DNA of 13,048 nucleotides from Caldisericota bacterium (GTDB taxonomy: Bacteria; Caldisericota; Caldisericia; Cryosericales; Cryosericaceae), in the NCBI GenBank assembly GCA_022710025.1, contig JAKLHS010000007.1, forward strand, positions 1-13,048, written 5' to 3'. The notes beneath the pieces are model-generated. The model saw only the letters and a list, made by a program, of their open reading frames with translations, searched no databases and was not told the origin of the DNA. The translations under genes were made by a program, and so were the position numbers. Positions 12,216-13,048 of the stretch are shown one piece after another (within the stretch, counting starts at the first letter, position 1; the number at the start of each line of letters is the position of its first letter).

Positions 12216-13048
12216 GTGTTCGAGTCCGTCAAGAAGGCACTCGGCGGCGTCTTCGACGGGCTGCGACGCAAGGGTCTCCTGTCGCAGGGGGATATCGATG
12301 CGGCGCTGGCCGAAGTGAAACTGGATTTGCTGGGCGCGGACGTCGACTACAGGGTCGTCAAGGACATTATTGCGCGGACGCGCGAGGCGTGCCTTGACGA
12401 GAGGGTCCTCAAGAGCATGTCACCGGGAGAACAAGTCATCAAGGTTCTCTACGAACAGCTCACTCGAGCGCTGGGAGGGGAAGGAAGCAAGGGGTTGGCC
12501 GTCACGCACATCCCCTACAAAGTCATGCTTGTGGGTTTGCAGGGGTCGGGCAAGACGACGACGCTGGGCAAACTAGCTCTGCTGCTCAAGAAAGAGGGAC
12601 ACTATCCGCTGCTGATCCCGGGAGACTATGGCAGACCTGCAGCCTATGAGCAACTTCGGAAGCTGGCAGGCGACGCGGGGGTGCCGTTCTACAGCGAGCG
12701 ATCCGACAGCCTTGCCGAGCTTCTGCGCGGAGCAGACCGCTTTGCGCGCGAAAGATCATTGGACGTTCAGCTGTTGGATACACAGGGTCGTCACGAATTC
12801 GACGAGGAACTCATGGCCGAGCTGCGCAACGTCGCCGACCTGTTCCATCCGGATGAGACCCTGATTGTCCTGGATTCCATGATCGGATCCAGGGCCATTC
12901 CGCTCTCGCTCAGTTTCGACAGGGCGGCTTCTCTCACGGGGGCTATTTTCACCAAGTTCGATTCGCCTGCTCAGGGTGGAGCAGTGCTGTCTTTCAGAGA
13001 GGCGGTCGGAAAGCCGATTCGGTATATCGGAGTCGGCGAACACCTGCA
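12216..13048 (+). CDS. ffh: Signal recognition particle protein Ffh (partial, N and G domains; divergent motifs)
   Basis: GTPase subunit of SRP that binds 4.5S RNA and signal peptides. The window ends after 277 codons, so the methionine-rich M domain is not seen. The N domain is clearly Ffh (ALAEVKLDLLGADVDYRVVKD at 30-50; VLKSMSPGEQVIKVLY at 64-79) and the P-loop GLQGSGKTTT (107-116) is canonical. Later G-domain motifs are not: DYGRPAA (137-143) for DVYRPAA or DTQRPAA, DTQGR (188-192) for DTAGR, SMIGSR (221-226) for AMTGQ, and TKFDSPAQGG (246-255) for TKLDGDARGG. Catalytic Asp137, Arg140, Gln146, Asp188, Arg192 and the TKxD Lys and Asp remain, so it is probably active. I place the start at GTG 12216, 8 nt after ylxM, by alignment of the opening FESVKKALGGVFDGLR; the ribosome-binding site is weak. 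Position next to ftsY and ylxM supports Ffh rather than a second paralogue. Confidence 0.9.
   Translation, partial: MFESVKKALGGVFDGLRRKGLLSQGDIDAALAEVKLDLLGADVDYRVVKDIIARTREACLDERVLKSMSPGEQVIKVLYEQLTRALGGEGSKGLAVTHIPYKVMLVGLQGSGKTTTLGKLALLLKKEGHYPLLIPGDYGRPAAYEQLRKLAGDAGVPFYSERSDSLAELLRGADRFARERSLDVQLLDTQGRHEFDEELMAELRNVADLFHPDETLIVLDSMIGSRAIPLSLSFDRAASLTGAIFTKFDSPAQGGAVLSFREAVGKPIRYIGVGEHL

Noticed and set aside
12216..13048. The divergent Ffh as FlhF or another SRP-like GTPase
   Set aside because: The N domain matches Ffh closely (EVKLDLLGADVDYRVVKD, SMSPGEQVIKVLY), and the gene sits directly after ftsY and ylxM.

Overview
The window is chromosomal DNA of a moderately G+C-rich bacterium. 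It carries bacterial bL32, PlsX, RNase III, FtsY, a YlxM-type protein and Ffh in the order usual for bacteria, but also a short archaeal-type aspartyl-tRNA synthetase. Several housekeeping proteins (PlsX, LeuRS, FtsY, and above all Ffh) depart from nearly invariant motif residues, which suggests a deep or poorly sampled lineage. I cannot name the phylum from the sequence alone. I see no rRNA, tRNA, CRISPR array, insertion sequence or phage gene.

Left part (1-4.8 kb), small units in mixed orientation. A short MutY-type adenine glycosylase (minus) is divergent from a peroxiredoxin (plus). The peroxiredoxin converges on, and overlaps by 58 bp, a membrane-anchored PIG-L-family deacetylase (minus). 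That gene lies 9 bp downstream of an alpha/beta hydrolase (minus), so these two probably form an operon. A divergent promoter region then separates the hydrolase from an unrecognised 152-residue protein (plus). The reading frame of that protein stays open for 53 protein-like codons beyond its TAA, so it may be a disrupted, longer gene.

Right part (4.8-13 kb), one co-directional housekeeping block on the plus strand: aspS, leuS, rpmF, plsX, rnc, ftsY, ylxM, ffh (cut by the window end). From leuS onward the spacing is tight: 22 nt leuS-rpmF, 3 nt rpmF-plsX, 8 nt plsX-rnc, a 4-nt GTGA overlap rnc-ftsY, 53 nt ftsY-ylxM, 8 nt ylxM-ffh. The block joins aminoacylation, translation, phospholipid initiation, RNA processing and co-translational membrane targeting. 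Compared with the familiar plsX-fab-acpP-rnc-smc-ftsY order, the fatty-acid genes and smc are absent here.

I found no convincing new biological system. The best leads are the substituted GTPase motifs of Ffh (with a matching change in FtsY), the predicted non-discriminating AspRS, and the interrupted frame of the unknown gene.
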